In this document: positions 1-5,642 of the stretch, one piece after another
Position numbering within the stretch: position 1 is the stretch's first letter
Layout: the number at the start of each line of letters is the position of its first letter
From: Jatrophihabitans sp.
GTDB lineage: Bacteria > Actinomycetota > Actinomycetes > Mycobacteriales > Jatrophihabitantaceae
DNA: 7,459 nucleotides
Direction of reading: 5' to 3'
Assembly (NCBI GenBank): GCA_004299665.1
Contig: SCQZ01000263.1
Location: 1 to 7,459, forward strand
Notes under the pieces: model-generated
Told to the model about the DNA's origin: nothing
What the model saw: only the letters and a program-made list of their open reading frames with translations
Databases searched by the model: none
Position numbers and translations under genes: made by a program

Positions 1-693
1 CAGTTCCGCGACCCGGGCCCGCAGCGCACGCGCCTCGGCGTCCGCGGCGGCCGCCGCCCGACCGGCCCGCTCCTGCTCCTCGGCCAGTGCCGCGACCGCC
101 TCGTCCCGGGCGCGGTCGGCGTCGCGCGCCTGCTCCGTCCGCGCCCGCAGCTCGCGCCGGACCCGCGCCAGGTCGGCCTCGACCGCCGCCACGGCCTCGG
201 CGATCGCCGTCCGGTGCGACGCGCGCTCGGCCTTCAGCCGGGCCGTTAGCGCCGTGACCTCCTCGCGCATCCGGTCCCGCTCCGCCGTAACTTGCTTGCC
301 CGCACCCTGACGGCGGTCCCACTCCCGGACGTCGTCGGCGACGGTCTGCAGCCACTGCGGCGGCCGCAGCAGGAAGGCGGTCGCGGCGACGTCGGCCGGA
401 TCGCAGGCCGCGGTGTCCCCGCCGCGTACCGCGGCGGCCAGGACGGGCAGCGCCTCCTCCACGGCGGACGCGACGTGCGCGCGGAAGTCGTCGTCGGCAT
501 CGAGCGCCGCCGCGATCGCCACCCCGCCGCGCTGGACGCGGCCCTTCGGCGTGAATCGCGCCACCGCGCGCAGGGCGACCGGAACCTCCTCCGGACGCAG
601 CCTGCCCAGGGTCTCGGCCCCGAGTTCGACGAGGCGACGGCGGGCGGGAGGGCTCAGCCGCACCGCGGCCCGGTCCGACGCCTCCCCTTCCAC
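1..693 (-). CDS. Probable NYN/PIN-like RNase family protein, N-terminal part (runs off left edge)
   Basis: An uninterrupted leftward frame of 231 codons starts at a GTG (691-693) and continues past the window edge, so the C-terminus is missing. Residues about 10-130 form a compact alpha-helical domain with stretches such as ARFTPKGR (about 44-51) and AFLLRPPQW (about 106-114). From memory, these resemble the N-terminal region of actinobacterial NYN-domain proteins (PIN-like RNase fold). From about residue 134 to the edge the sequence is almost all A, E, R, D and L in heptad-like order, which indicates a long coiled coil. In that family the catalytic NYN domain follows the coiled coil, so here it would lie outside the window; the RNase role is therefore inferred. 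The start was chosen because a -10-like box lies 6 bases upstream and no Shine-Dalgarno is present, fitting a leaderless mRNA. It diverges from the exonuclease gene. Other coiled-coil proteins remain possible. Confidence 0.65.
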   Translation of the reverse strand, partial: MEGEASDRAAVRLSPPARRRLVELGAETLGRLRPEEVPVALRAVARFTPKGRVQRGGVAIAAALDADDDFRAHVASAVEEALPVLAAAVRGGDTAACDPADVAATAFLLRPPQWLQTVADDVREWDRRQGAGKQVTAERDRMREEVTALTARLKAERASHRTAIAEAVAAVEADLARVRRELRARTEQARDADRARDEAVAALAEEQERAGRAAAAADAEARALRARVAEL

Positions 694-699
694 CGGGCC

Positions 700-705
700 A
701 GGGTA
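700..705 (-). promoter_or_regulatory. -10 box of a leaderless promoter for the NYN-like gene
   Basis: On the minus strand the hexamer reads TACCCT (TANNNT, the actinobacterial -10 pattern). Six bases separate it from the GTG at 693, so transcription would begin at or next to the start codon. No clear -35 box and no Shine-Dalgarno are visible. The assignment rests on spacing only. Confidence 0.5.
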
Positions 706-746
706 GCCGCGGCCCGCTGCTGCCCGGTCGTGTCGTACCCCCGGCC

Positions 747-752
747 TACGGT
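747..752 (+). promoter_or_regulatory. -10 box of a leaderless promoter for the exonuclease/UvrC-like gene
   Basis: The hexamer TACGGT fits TANNNT and ends 7 bases before the ATG at 760. This is the spacing expected if the transcript starts on the A of the start codon. No Shine-Dalgarno precedes this ATG. It lies back to back with the opposing box at 700-705, so one 66-bp gap drives both genes. Confidence 0.5.
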
Positions 753-759
753 CACGCCC

Positions 760-2568
760 ATGGCGGCATCCGCGCGGCAACTGCTCCTGGACGAGCTGGA
801 CCAGCCGCTGCGCCTGACGCACTTCACGGTCGTCGATCTGGAGACGACGGGCGGCTCGGCCGCTGCGGACGGCATCACCGAGATCGGTGCGGTCCGCGTC
901 CGCGGCGGCGAGGTAGTGGGCGAGTTCCAGACCCTCGTGCGCCCCGGCGTGCCGATCAGCCCGATCGTCACCGTGCTGACCGGCATCACCGAGGCGATGG
1001 TCCGCGCGGCGCCGCCGATCGGCGCGGTGCTGCCGGCCTTCCTGGAGTTCGCCCGCGGCAGTGTGCTGGTCGCCCACAACGCGCCGTTCGACGTCGGCTT
1101 CCTCAGGTCGGCCTGCGCCGGCGCCGAGCTGGCGTGGCCGCGGTTCGCGGTGGTGGACACGGCCCTGCTCGCCCGCCGGGTGTTCACCCGCGACGAGGTC
1201 CCCAACTGCAAACTCGCCACCCTCGCCGCCCACGTCGGCGCGCGGACCACGCCGACCCACCGCGCGCTGGCCGACGCCCGCGCCACCGTCGACGTCCTGC
1301 ACGCGCTCCTCGGCCGTCTCGGCACCCTGGGCGTCCAGTCGCTGCCGGAGTTGCGCGACTACTCGACGCGCGTCAGCCCCGCCCAGCGCCGCAAACGCCA
1401 CCTCGCCGACGGCCTGCCCGAGTCGCCCGGGGTGTACATCTTCCGTGACCGTCAGGGCACCCCGCTGTACGTCGGCACGAGCAGGTCGCTGCGGCGCCGG
1501 GTGCGGCAGTACTTCGTCTCCAGCGAGACCCGCAGCCGCATGGGCGAGATGGTCGGGCTGGCCGAGACGGTGGACCCCATCGTCTGCGCCCACGCCCTCG
1601 AGGCGCAGGTGCGCGAACTGCGCCTCATCGCCGCGCACAAGCCCCGCTACAACCGGCGCTCGAAGTATCCGGAGCGCTCCGTCTGGCTCAAGCTGACCGA
1701 CGAGCCGTTCCCCCGGCTGTCGATCGTGCACTCCCGGACCGACGCCCACGCCCGGTATCTCGGGCCGCTGCGTTCCCCGCGGCAGGCGGGGGCGGTCCGT
1801 GACGCCATCCACGACGCCGTGCCGTTGCGCCAGTGCAGCGACCGGCTCAGCCTGCGTCGCGCGGTGCGCGCAGCGTGCGCGCTCGCGGGCATCGGCCGCT
1901 GCCACGCCCCGTGCGAGGGCGGCATCACCCCCGATCGGTACGGGGCGCTGGTGGAGCTCGTCGCGGCCGCCTGGACCGGCGACGTGCGCCCGCTGGTCGC
2001 GCCGCTGGAGGGCAGGATCGCCGAACTCGCGGCGCAGGAACGCTTCGAGCAGGCGGCGGTGGTCCGCGACCGCGTGGCATCGGTGGTGCGCGCGTGTGCC
2101 CGCATGCAGCGGCTGCATGCGCTGTGCGACATCGACGAGCTCGTCGCGGCGCGGCCGGCGGGCGCCGGTCCGGACGGCCGCCCCGGGCAGCCGGCGCGCG
2201 ATCGTGCGGACCCGGGCGGCTGGGAGCTGAGCGTGATCCGTCGCGGCCGCCTCGCCGCGGCCGCGACGGCACCGCGGGGCACCGCCCCCGGCCCGGTCAT
2301 CGAGGCGATGCTCGCGACGGCGGACGTGGTGGCGCCGGCGCACGAGGTGCTGGCCGAGGAGGTCGAGTGCATCCTGCGATGGCTCGAGGAGCCGGGCACG
2401 CGGCTGGTCAGCGCCTCGCAGCCGTGGCAGTTGCCCGCCGCCGGGGCCGGCGGCCTGGTGCGCTGGCTCGCGAACGCGGGCCCCGCGGGGGCGCGCCCGG
2501 CCGGGGACGGGCGGGCCGCGGTGGCCGCCCCCGGCGAGCGCCGCCGGATGCCTAGGATCTCGGCATGA
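760..2568 (+). CDS. DEDDh 3'-5' exonuclease fused to GIY-YIG/UvrC-like (Cho-like) half
   Basis: This 602-residue protein is predicted to act in DNA repair or nucleic-acid processing in the cytoplasm. Residues about 20-185 are a DNA polymerase III epsilon-type exonuclease: DLETTG holds acidic D26 and E28, HNAPFD (106-111) supplies D111, and H167 with D172 complete the DEDDh set. Residues about 217-300 are a GIY-YIG nuclease domain (GVY 224-226, YVG 237-239, KPRYN 294-298). Next come four cysteines spaced as in UvrC (C359, C373, C381, C385) and a UVR-like helical motif (about 411-442, FEQAAVVRDR). The C-terminal ~120 residues are poorly recognisable, and the full UvrC RNase H-like and HhH domains appear absent. 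It matches the actinobacterial family of Mycobacterium tuberculosis Rv2191, which also lies near trpD and ctaE. The frame stays open upstream to 292, but ATG 760 starts just before the exonuclease fold and after a -10-like box. The extra upstream part is antisense to the NYN-like gene. Confidence 0.92.
   Translation: MAASARQLLLDELDQPLRLTHFTVVDLETTGGSAAADGITEIGAVRVRGGEVVGEFQTLVRPGVPISPIVTVLTGITEAMVRAAPPIGAVLPAFLEFARGSVLVAHNAPFDVGFLRSACAGAELAWPRFAVVDTALLARRVFTRDEVPNCKLATLAAHVGARTTPTHRALADARATVDVLHALLGRLGTLGVQSLPELRDYSTRVSPAQRRKRHLADGLPESPGVYIFRDRQGTPLYVGTSRSLRRRVRQYFVSSETRSRMGEMVGLAETVDPIVCAHALEAQVRELRLIAAHKPRYNRRSKYPERSVWLKLTDEPFPRLSIVHSRTDAHARYLGPLRSPRQAGAVRDAIHDAVPLRQCSDRLSLRRAVRAACALAGIGRCHAPCEGGITPDRYGALVELVAAAWTGDVRPLVAPLEGRIAELAAQERFEQAAVVRDRVASVVRACARMQRLHALCDIDELVAARPAGAGPDGRPGQPARDRADPGGWELSVIRRGRLAAAATAPRGTAPGPVIEAMLATADVVAPAHEVLAEEVECILRWLEEPGTRLVSASQPWQLPAAGAGGLVRWLANAGPAGARPAGDGRAAVAAPGERRRMPRISA
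2553..2558 (+). promoter_or_regulatory. Candidate internal promoter -10 box ahead of the mini-ORF and RAM gene
   Basis: The hexamer TAGGAT lies inside the last codons of the exonuclease gene and ends 6 bases before ATG 2565. This is the same geometry as the other leaderless starts in the window. A transcript beginning at 2565 would start directly on the mini-ORF. No -35 box is recognisable. Confidence 0.4.
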
Positions 2569-2600
2569 GTGCCGAGCGACGGCTTGCGGAGCGAGCATGA
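2565..2600 (+). CDS. 11-codon leader mini-ORF (MSAERRLAERA)
   Basis: ATG 2565 opens an 11-residue frame that ends in TGA at 2598-2600. Its start overlaps the exonuclease stop (ATGA, 2565-2568) and its stop overlaps the start of the next gene (ATGA, 2597-2600). A -10-like TAGGAT ends 6 bases upstream, so it could be translated from a leaderless transcript as well as by reinitiation after the exonuclease. The peptide is rich in Arg, Glu and Ala and probably has no function of its own. The likely role is to carry ribosomes to the RAM gene and to open the hairpin that holds that gene's ribosome site. The reading is by inspection; an ORF this short may be chance, but the double ATGA overlap argues for use. 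Confidence 0.42.
   Translation: MSAERRLAERA
2571..2596 (+). promoter_or_regulatory. Two overlapping hairpins covering the RAM gene ribosome-binding site
   Basis: The RNA can form a 6-bp hairpin, GCUUGC (2582-2587) with GCGAGC (2591-2596) around the triloop GGA, ending immediately before ATG 2597. The Shine-Dalgarno GGAG (2588-2591) lies in the loop and first stem base, so it would be poorly accessible. An alternative 4-bp hairpin, GCCG (2571-2574) with CGGC (2580-2583), shares bases 2582-2583 and excludes the first. A ribosome translating the mini-ORF would melt both. The stems are short and the region is GC-rich, so folding alone is weak evidence. Confidence 0.38.
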
Positions 2601-2872
2601 TCACCGCGATCGTCCTGCTGTCCGTCGAGGCGGACCGCATCCCCGAGGTCGCGACGGCGATCGCCGACCTCGAGGGCGTCAGCGAGGTCTACTCGGTCTC
2701 CGGGGACGTCGACCTGATCGCCGTCGTCCGGGTGCGGGAGTTCGACCAGATCGCCGACACGGTCGCCGGCAGGCTCTCGAAGGTCGCGGGCGTGCTGCAC
2801 ACCGAGACCCACATCGCCTTCCGCGCCTACTCCCGCCTCGACCTGGACGCCACGTTCGACATCGGGTGGTGA
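2597..2872 (+). CDS. Stand-alone Lrp/AsnC ligand-binding (RAM) domain protein
   Basis: The 91-residue protein consists only of the regulatory domain of Lrp/AsnC family transcription factors. It has the alternating hydrophobic N-terminal strand (ITAIVLLSV), a helix to about residue 26, the typical turn GDVDLIAVVRV (36-46), a second helix and a closing strand. No helix-turn-helix precedes it, so it is not expected to bind DNA by itself. Stand-alone RAM proteins assemble as dimers or higher oligomers, bind amino acids or similar small molecules, and may pair with full-length Lrp proteins. ATG 2597 is supported by GGAG five bases upstream and by a 4-base overlap with the mini-ORF stop. The gene ends 7 bases from the end of the convergent oxidase-assembly gene. 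Its ligand cannot be told from the sequence; a link to tryptophan via nearby trpD would be speculation. Confidence 0.9.
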   Translation: MITAIVLLSVEADRIPEVATAIADLEGVSEVYSVSGDVDLIAVVRVREFDQIADTVAGRLSKVAGVLHTETHIAFRAYSRLDLDATFDIGW

Positions 2873-2879
2873 GGGCGGT

Positions 2880-4046
2880 TCAGCCCGAGCGGTCCAGCTT
2901 CTGCAGCCAGGCGTTGTAGGACGCGCGCGCCGCGTCGTCCTCGTCGACGTCCTCGTCGGTGCCGGTGCCGATCGCGTCGTGGAACGCCGCCCGCCGCGCC
3001 TGCTCCAGCCAGCCGCTGGGCTCGGCGCGCTCGGTGCCGGCGTTGCGCAGCCAGGTGATCACCAGCACGAGCATCACCGCGGCCATCAACCCGTCGCCGC
3101 CGAACCACATGATCGCGCCGCCGGTGCGGGTGTCGGCGAGCCGGTCGACGAAGACGCCGGGCGTCGCGACCATCTCGATGGCGCGGTTGCCCTGCATCAG
3201 GACGATGCCGGTGAAGGTGTCGACGGCCATGCCGACGGCGAGGATCAGCCAGCGGGCCGGCGACGCGAGGCGCCAGCGGATCGGCTCGTCACCCACGACC
3301 AGGACGAAGAACTGCCACCCGACGACGAGGTACACCAGGTGCTCCACCTGGCCCGCCCAGGTGTTGCGCATGATCACGTCCATGATCCCGGTGAGGTGGC
3401 TGCCCACGATCACCGCGGTGTAGGTCGCCAGCGCCACGGGTGGCGCGGTGAGCAGCGCCAGGACGCGCCCGGTCGCCACCCGCGCCAGCCACCGGCCGAC
3501 GCGAGGCGGCGTCGTGTCGATGGCCAGACGCAGCGGGCTGCCGCCGACGAACAGCGCCGGTGCCAGCATGACCAGCGCCAGGTGCCCGCACATGTGCGCG
3601 GTGAACAGCGCCTGGTCGTAGACGGCGATCGCGCCGCAGGTCGCGTATCCGGTCACGGCGACACCGGCCAGGAAGGACACGGTGCGTCCCACCGGCCAGC
3701 GGGCGCCCGGGGTGCGCAGCGGGACCAGGGCCACGCCGGTCAGGTAGGCGGCGGTGACCACCACCAGGGCGGCCACCGCGATGGCGTCGAGTTGCCACTT
3801 GGTGAACAGGGCCCAGCCCAGCAGCGGCCCGGCGGGGCTGCCCCCGGCGCGGGTGAGCGCGTCGCCGGCCGAGTGCATGTGCATCCCGGCCATCGACGAC
3901 GCCGAGTCCCAGTGCGCGGCGACGGCCAGCCCGACGAGCACCGTGAGCGCTGCCGCGACCAGCCAGGCGGCGAGCGCCAGCGGCGGGACCCTGCGGCGGG
4001 CCCTGGGCGGCTGGGATCCGGTCGGGGGCACGGCTCCAGTGTCCAC
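2880..4046 (-). CDS. ctaG: CtaG-type (caa3_CtaG family) cytochrome c oxidase assembly membrane protein
   Basis: This 388-residue polytopic membrane protein belongs to the caa3-type CtaG family, which is distinct from Cox11. These proteins help build heme-copper oxidases, probably at the copper-insertion step. About eight membrane segments are visible (roughly 22-44, 84-110, 121-139, 144-160, 184-211, 224-242, 254-275, 301-323). The loop after the first segment carries SMAGMHMHSA (51-60), a Met/His cluster of the kind that binds copper. Near residue 141 the family signature HMCGH is followed by LALVMLAPALFVGG. The C-terminal tail is cytosolic, acidic (DEDVDEDD) and ends with YNAWLQKLDRSG. The start is uncertain: GTG 4044-4046 lies 8 bases after the trpD stop, and a second in-frame GTG lies five codons further on. 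No strong Shine-Dalgarno is seen at either. It is probably cotranscribed with trpD and supports the oxidase encoded on the opposite arm. Confidence 0.88.
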   Translation of the reverse strand: MDTGAVPPTGSQPPRARRRVPPLALAAWLVAAALTVLVGLAVAAHWDSASSMAGMHMHSAGDALTRAGGSPAGPLLGWALFTKWQLDAIAVAALVVVTAAYLTGVALVPLRTPGARWPVGRTVSFLAGVAVTGYATCGAIAVYDQALFTAHMCGHLALVMLAPALFVGGSPLRLAIDTTPPRVGRWLARVATGRVLALLTAPPVALATYTAVIVGSHLTGIMDVIMRNTWAGQVEHLVYLVVGWQFFVLVVGDEPIRWRLASPARWLILAVGMAVDTFTGIVLMQGNRAIEMVATPGVFVDRLADTRTGGAIMWFGGDGLMAAVMLVLVITWLRNAGTERAEPSGWLEQARRAAFHDAIGTGTDEDVDEDDAARASYNAWLQKLDRSG

Positions 4047-4054
4047 CGTGTCCG

Positions 4055-5125
4055 TCAGCCGCGCGCCGCCCGCCCCGCGGCCACCCAGCGCTCCAGGACG
4101 TCCGCGGCGGCGCCCGTGTCGACGGCCCGGGTGGCCTCGGCCAGGCCGGCGCGCAGCGCGTCGTCGAGCGAATCCGCGCTGACCCCGTCGTGGACGGCGA
4201 TCGCCGCGGCCGCGTTGAGCAGCACGGCGTCGCGCGCCCCCCGGCCGCCCCCCGCGAGCACCTCGCGCACCACGGCGGCGTTGTGCACCCGGTCGGCCCC
4301 GCGCAGCGCGTCCGCGGGCACGGCGGCGATCCCCAGCGACGCCGGGTCGACCCGCATCCGGGTCACCGTCCCGCCGGAGGCGACCCACACGCTGGAGGTG
4401 GTCGTGGTGGTCAGTTCGTCCAGGCCGTCGTCCCCGCGGAACACCAGCGCGCAGTCGCCGCGCGCGGCGAGCACCGCCGCCATCACCGGCGCCATGCGTG
4501 CGTCGGCGCAGCCGATGGCCGAGGCGGTGACGCGGGCGGGGTTGCTCAGCGGGCCGAGGAAGTTGAAGAAGGTCGGCACGCCCAGTTCGCGGCGGGTCCC
4601 GCCCGAGTGGCGCATCCCGGCGTGGAACATCGGCGCGAAGCAGAAGCCGATCCCCACCTCGGCGACCGACCGGGCGACCCCCTCGGCGGGCAGGTCGATC
4701 GCGACGCCGAGTTCCTCCAGGACGTCGGCGGTCCCGCACGCCGAGGTCGCCGCGCGGTTGCCGTGCTTGACGACCCGCCGACCGGTCCCGGCGACGACGA
4801 GCGCGGCCATCGTGGAGATGTTGACGGTGTGGGCACGGTCGGCGCCGGTGCCCACGACGTCCACCGCGCGCACGGGCACGTCGACGCGCACGGCACGTCG
4901 CAGCATCGTGTCGATCAGCCCCGCGATCTCCTCCGGTGTCTCGCCCTTGGCCCGCAGCAGGACGGCGAATGCGGCGATCTGCGACGGCGCGGCGTTCCCG
5001 GCCATGATCTCGTCCATCGCCCAGGCGGTGTCCGCGGAGGACAGCGACTGCCCGGCCAGAAGCGCCGTCAGCAACTGCGGCCAGGCGCGCTGCGCCGCGC
5101 CCGCGGCGGGCGGGTCGGGGTTCAC
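4055..5125 (-). CDS. trpD: Anthranilate phosphoribosyltransferase
   Basis: TrpD transfers phosphoribose from PRPP to anthranilate, the second step of the tryptophan branch, in the cytoplasm. The 356-residue length is normal. After the N-terminal helical domain come DVVGTGAD (89-96; PRPP loop, usually GTGGD), HTVNIST (99-105), KHGNRAATSACG (120-131), the anthranilate-site region HAGMRHSGGTRRELG (168-182), FNFLGPLSNP (187-196) and DGLDEL (233-238), whose D236 and E237 bind magnesium. The GTG start (5123-5125) overlaps the stop of the upstream receiver gene by four bases (GTGA), which implies translational coupling. This also fits the absence of a Shine-Dalgarno. No other trp gene is present, so it is separated from the rest of the pathway, as is common in actinobacteria, where trpD sits beside ctaE. 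Two oddities are Gly to Ala in the GTGGD loop and a changed HPAMR-type segment. Confidence 0.94.
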   Translation of the reverse strand: MNPDPPAAGAAQRAWPQLLTALLAGQSLSSADTAWAMDEIMAGNAAPSQIAAFAVLLRAKGETPEEIAGLIDTMLRRAVRVDVPVRAVDVVGTGADRAHTVNISTMAALVVAGTGRRVVKHGNRAATSACGTADVLEELGVAIDLPAEGVARSVAEVGIGFCFAPMFHAGMRHSGGTRRELGVPTFFNFLGPLSNPARVTASAIGCADARMAPVMAAVLAARGDCALVFRGDDGLDELTTTTTSSVWVASGGTVTRMRVDPASLGIAAVPADALRGADRVHNAAVVREVLAGGGRGARDAVLLNAAAAIAVHDGVSADSLDDALRAGLAEATRAVDTGAAADVLERWVAAGRAARG

Positions 5126-5541
5126 CGCACCACGGGGATGCCCGCCCTGCGGCGGCGCAGCTGCTCGGCCACGACGGACGCGGCCTCGATCGGGTTCGGG
5201 GGCAGCGGCAGGACGGCGTCCGCCAGCGACCAGGCGGCCAGCCAGCCGTCCTGCTTGCGGCCGACGAGCACGACCAGCGGCGGGCAGTCGTCGATCTCGT
5301 ACTTGAACTGCCGGGCCAGCCCCATGCCACCGGTCGGCTGGGCGTCCCCGTCCAGGATCACGCAGTCCAGCCCGCCGAGGTCGAGCTGCTCGAGCAGTTC
5401 GGCGTGGTTCGCGCACTCCACCCACTCGATGCGCCCCGTGTCCGGCGCCGGTCGCCGGCCGACCGCGGTGCGCACCCGCGCCCGCACGTCCGCGGAATTG
5501 CTGTAGACGCAGACGGTGACGCGGGCACCCGAATCGGCCAT
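5122..5541 (-). CDS. Degenerate response-regulator receiver-like protein
   Basis: The 139-residue protein has the length and strand/helix rhythm of a single receiver domain: strands VTVCVYS (8-14), DCVILDG (59-65) and LVVLVGR (89-95), then AVLPLP (109-114), followed by a C-terminal helix. The key receiver residues are mostly missing. The N-terminal acidic pair is replaced by YSNSAD. The putative phosphorylated Asp is D64 or D66, with a one-residue shift before Pro69. The Thr after the fourth strand and the Lys before the final Pro are absent. It is therefore unlikely to be phosphorylated in the usual way, and no output domain is attached. ATG 5541 was chosen because a -10-like TAGCAT ends 7 bases upstream; an alternative ATG at 5550 would overlap that box. 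It overlaps trpD by four bases and diverges from ctaE. The fold call is from pattern only; the function is unknown. Confidence 0.62.
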   Translation of the reverse strand: MADSGARVTVCVYSNSADVRARVRTAVGRRPAPDTGRIEWVECANHAELLEQLDLGGLDCVILDGDAQPTGGMGLARQFKYEIDDCPPLVVLVGRKQDGWLAAWSLADAVLPLPPNPIEAASVVAEQLRRRRAGIPVVR

Positions 5542-5548
5542 GGCTCGC

Positions 5549-5554
5549 ATGCTA
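5549..5554 (-). promoter_or_regulatory. -10 box of a leaderless promoter for the receiver-trpD-ctaG operon
   Basis: On the minus strand the hexamer TAGCAT fits TANNNT and ends 7 bases before ATG 5541. No Shine-Dalgarno lies between them, so the mRNA probably starts on the ATG. This is the only promoter-like site found for the three-gene leftward operon. Confidence 0.5.
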
Positions 5555-5580
5555 TCGAGCAGCGCGCGACGCCCTCGCGA

Positions 5581-5596
5581 CCCGTGCCCGCACGGG
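5581..5596. promoter_or_regulatory. Perfect 16-bp inverted repeat, candidate operator between divergent promoters
   Basis: The sequence CCCGTG-CCCG-CACGGG is a perfect 6-bp inverted repeat with a 4-base spacer. It lies near the middle of the 101-bp gap between the receiver gene and ctaE. Its centre is about 47 bases upstream of the leftward start and about 54 bases upstream of the rightward one. It would overlap the leftward -35 region and lie just upstream of the rightward one, a fitting site for a shared regulator. It does not match the CRP/GlxR or Rex consensus. Chance palindromes are common at this GC content. Confidence 0.35.
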
Positions 5597-5630
5597 GCCA
5601 CCCCAGCGCACCGGCGCGGCCCCGGCAGGC

Positions 5631-5636
5631 CATAAT
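5631..5636 (+). promoter_or_regulatory. -10 box of a leaderless promoter for ctaE-qcrCA
   Basis: CATAAT differs from the TATAAT consensus at one position and stands out in this GC-rich gap. It ends 6 bases before the GTG at 5643, with no Shine-Dalgarno between, so a leaderless ctaE mRNA is likely. No -35 hexamer is recognisable. Confidence 0.55.
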
Positions 5637-5642
5637 GCGTGG

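Noticed and set aside
292..759. In-frame upstream extension of the exonuclease gene
   Set aside because: It lies opposite the NYN-like gene, its translation resembles no domain, and ATG 760 has a well-placed -10 box just before the exonuclease fold.
2873..2886. Possible bidirectional terminator between the convergent RAM and ctaG genes
   Set aside because: Only a 4-bp GGGC/GCCC stem with a 6-base loop and no T-run on either side; too weak to call.
2979..5306. Very long rightward open frame (775 codons) opposite ctaG and trpD, and a 438-codon one at 4190-5506
   Set aside because: Both are antisense to genes with clear family motifs, have low-complexity Arg/Gly/His/Pro-rich translations, and are typical of stop-poor GC-rich DNA.
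4058..5330. Upstream extension of the ctaG reading frame into trpD DNA
   Set aside because: The frame is open only because of GC content; ctaG homology begins after about residue 15 of the GTG 4046 start, and the extension overlaps all of trpD in another frame.
5606..5617. Second inverted repeat GCGC-ACCG-GCGC in the ctaE promoter region
   Set aside because: Four-base GC arms are expected by chance here and no matching second site was found.
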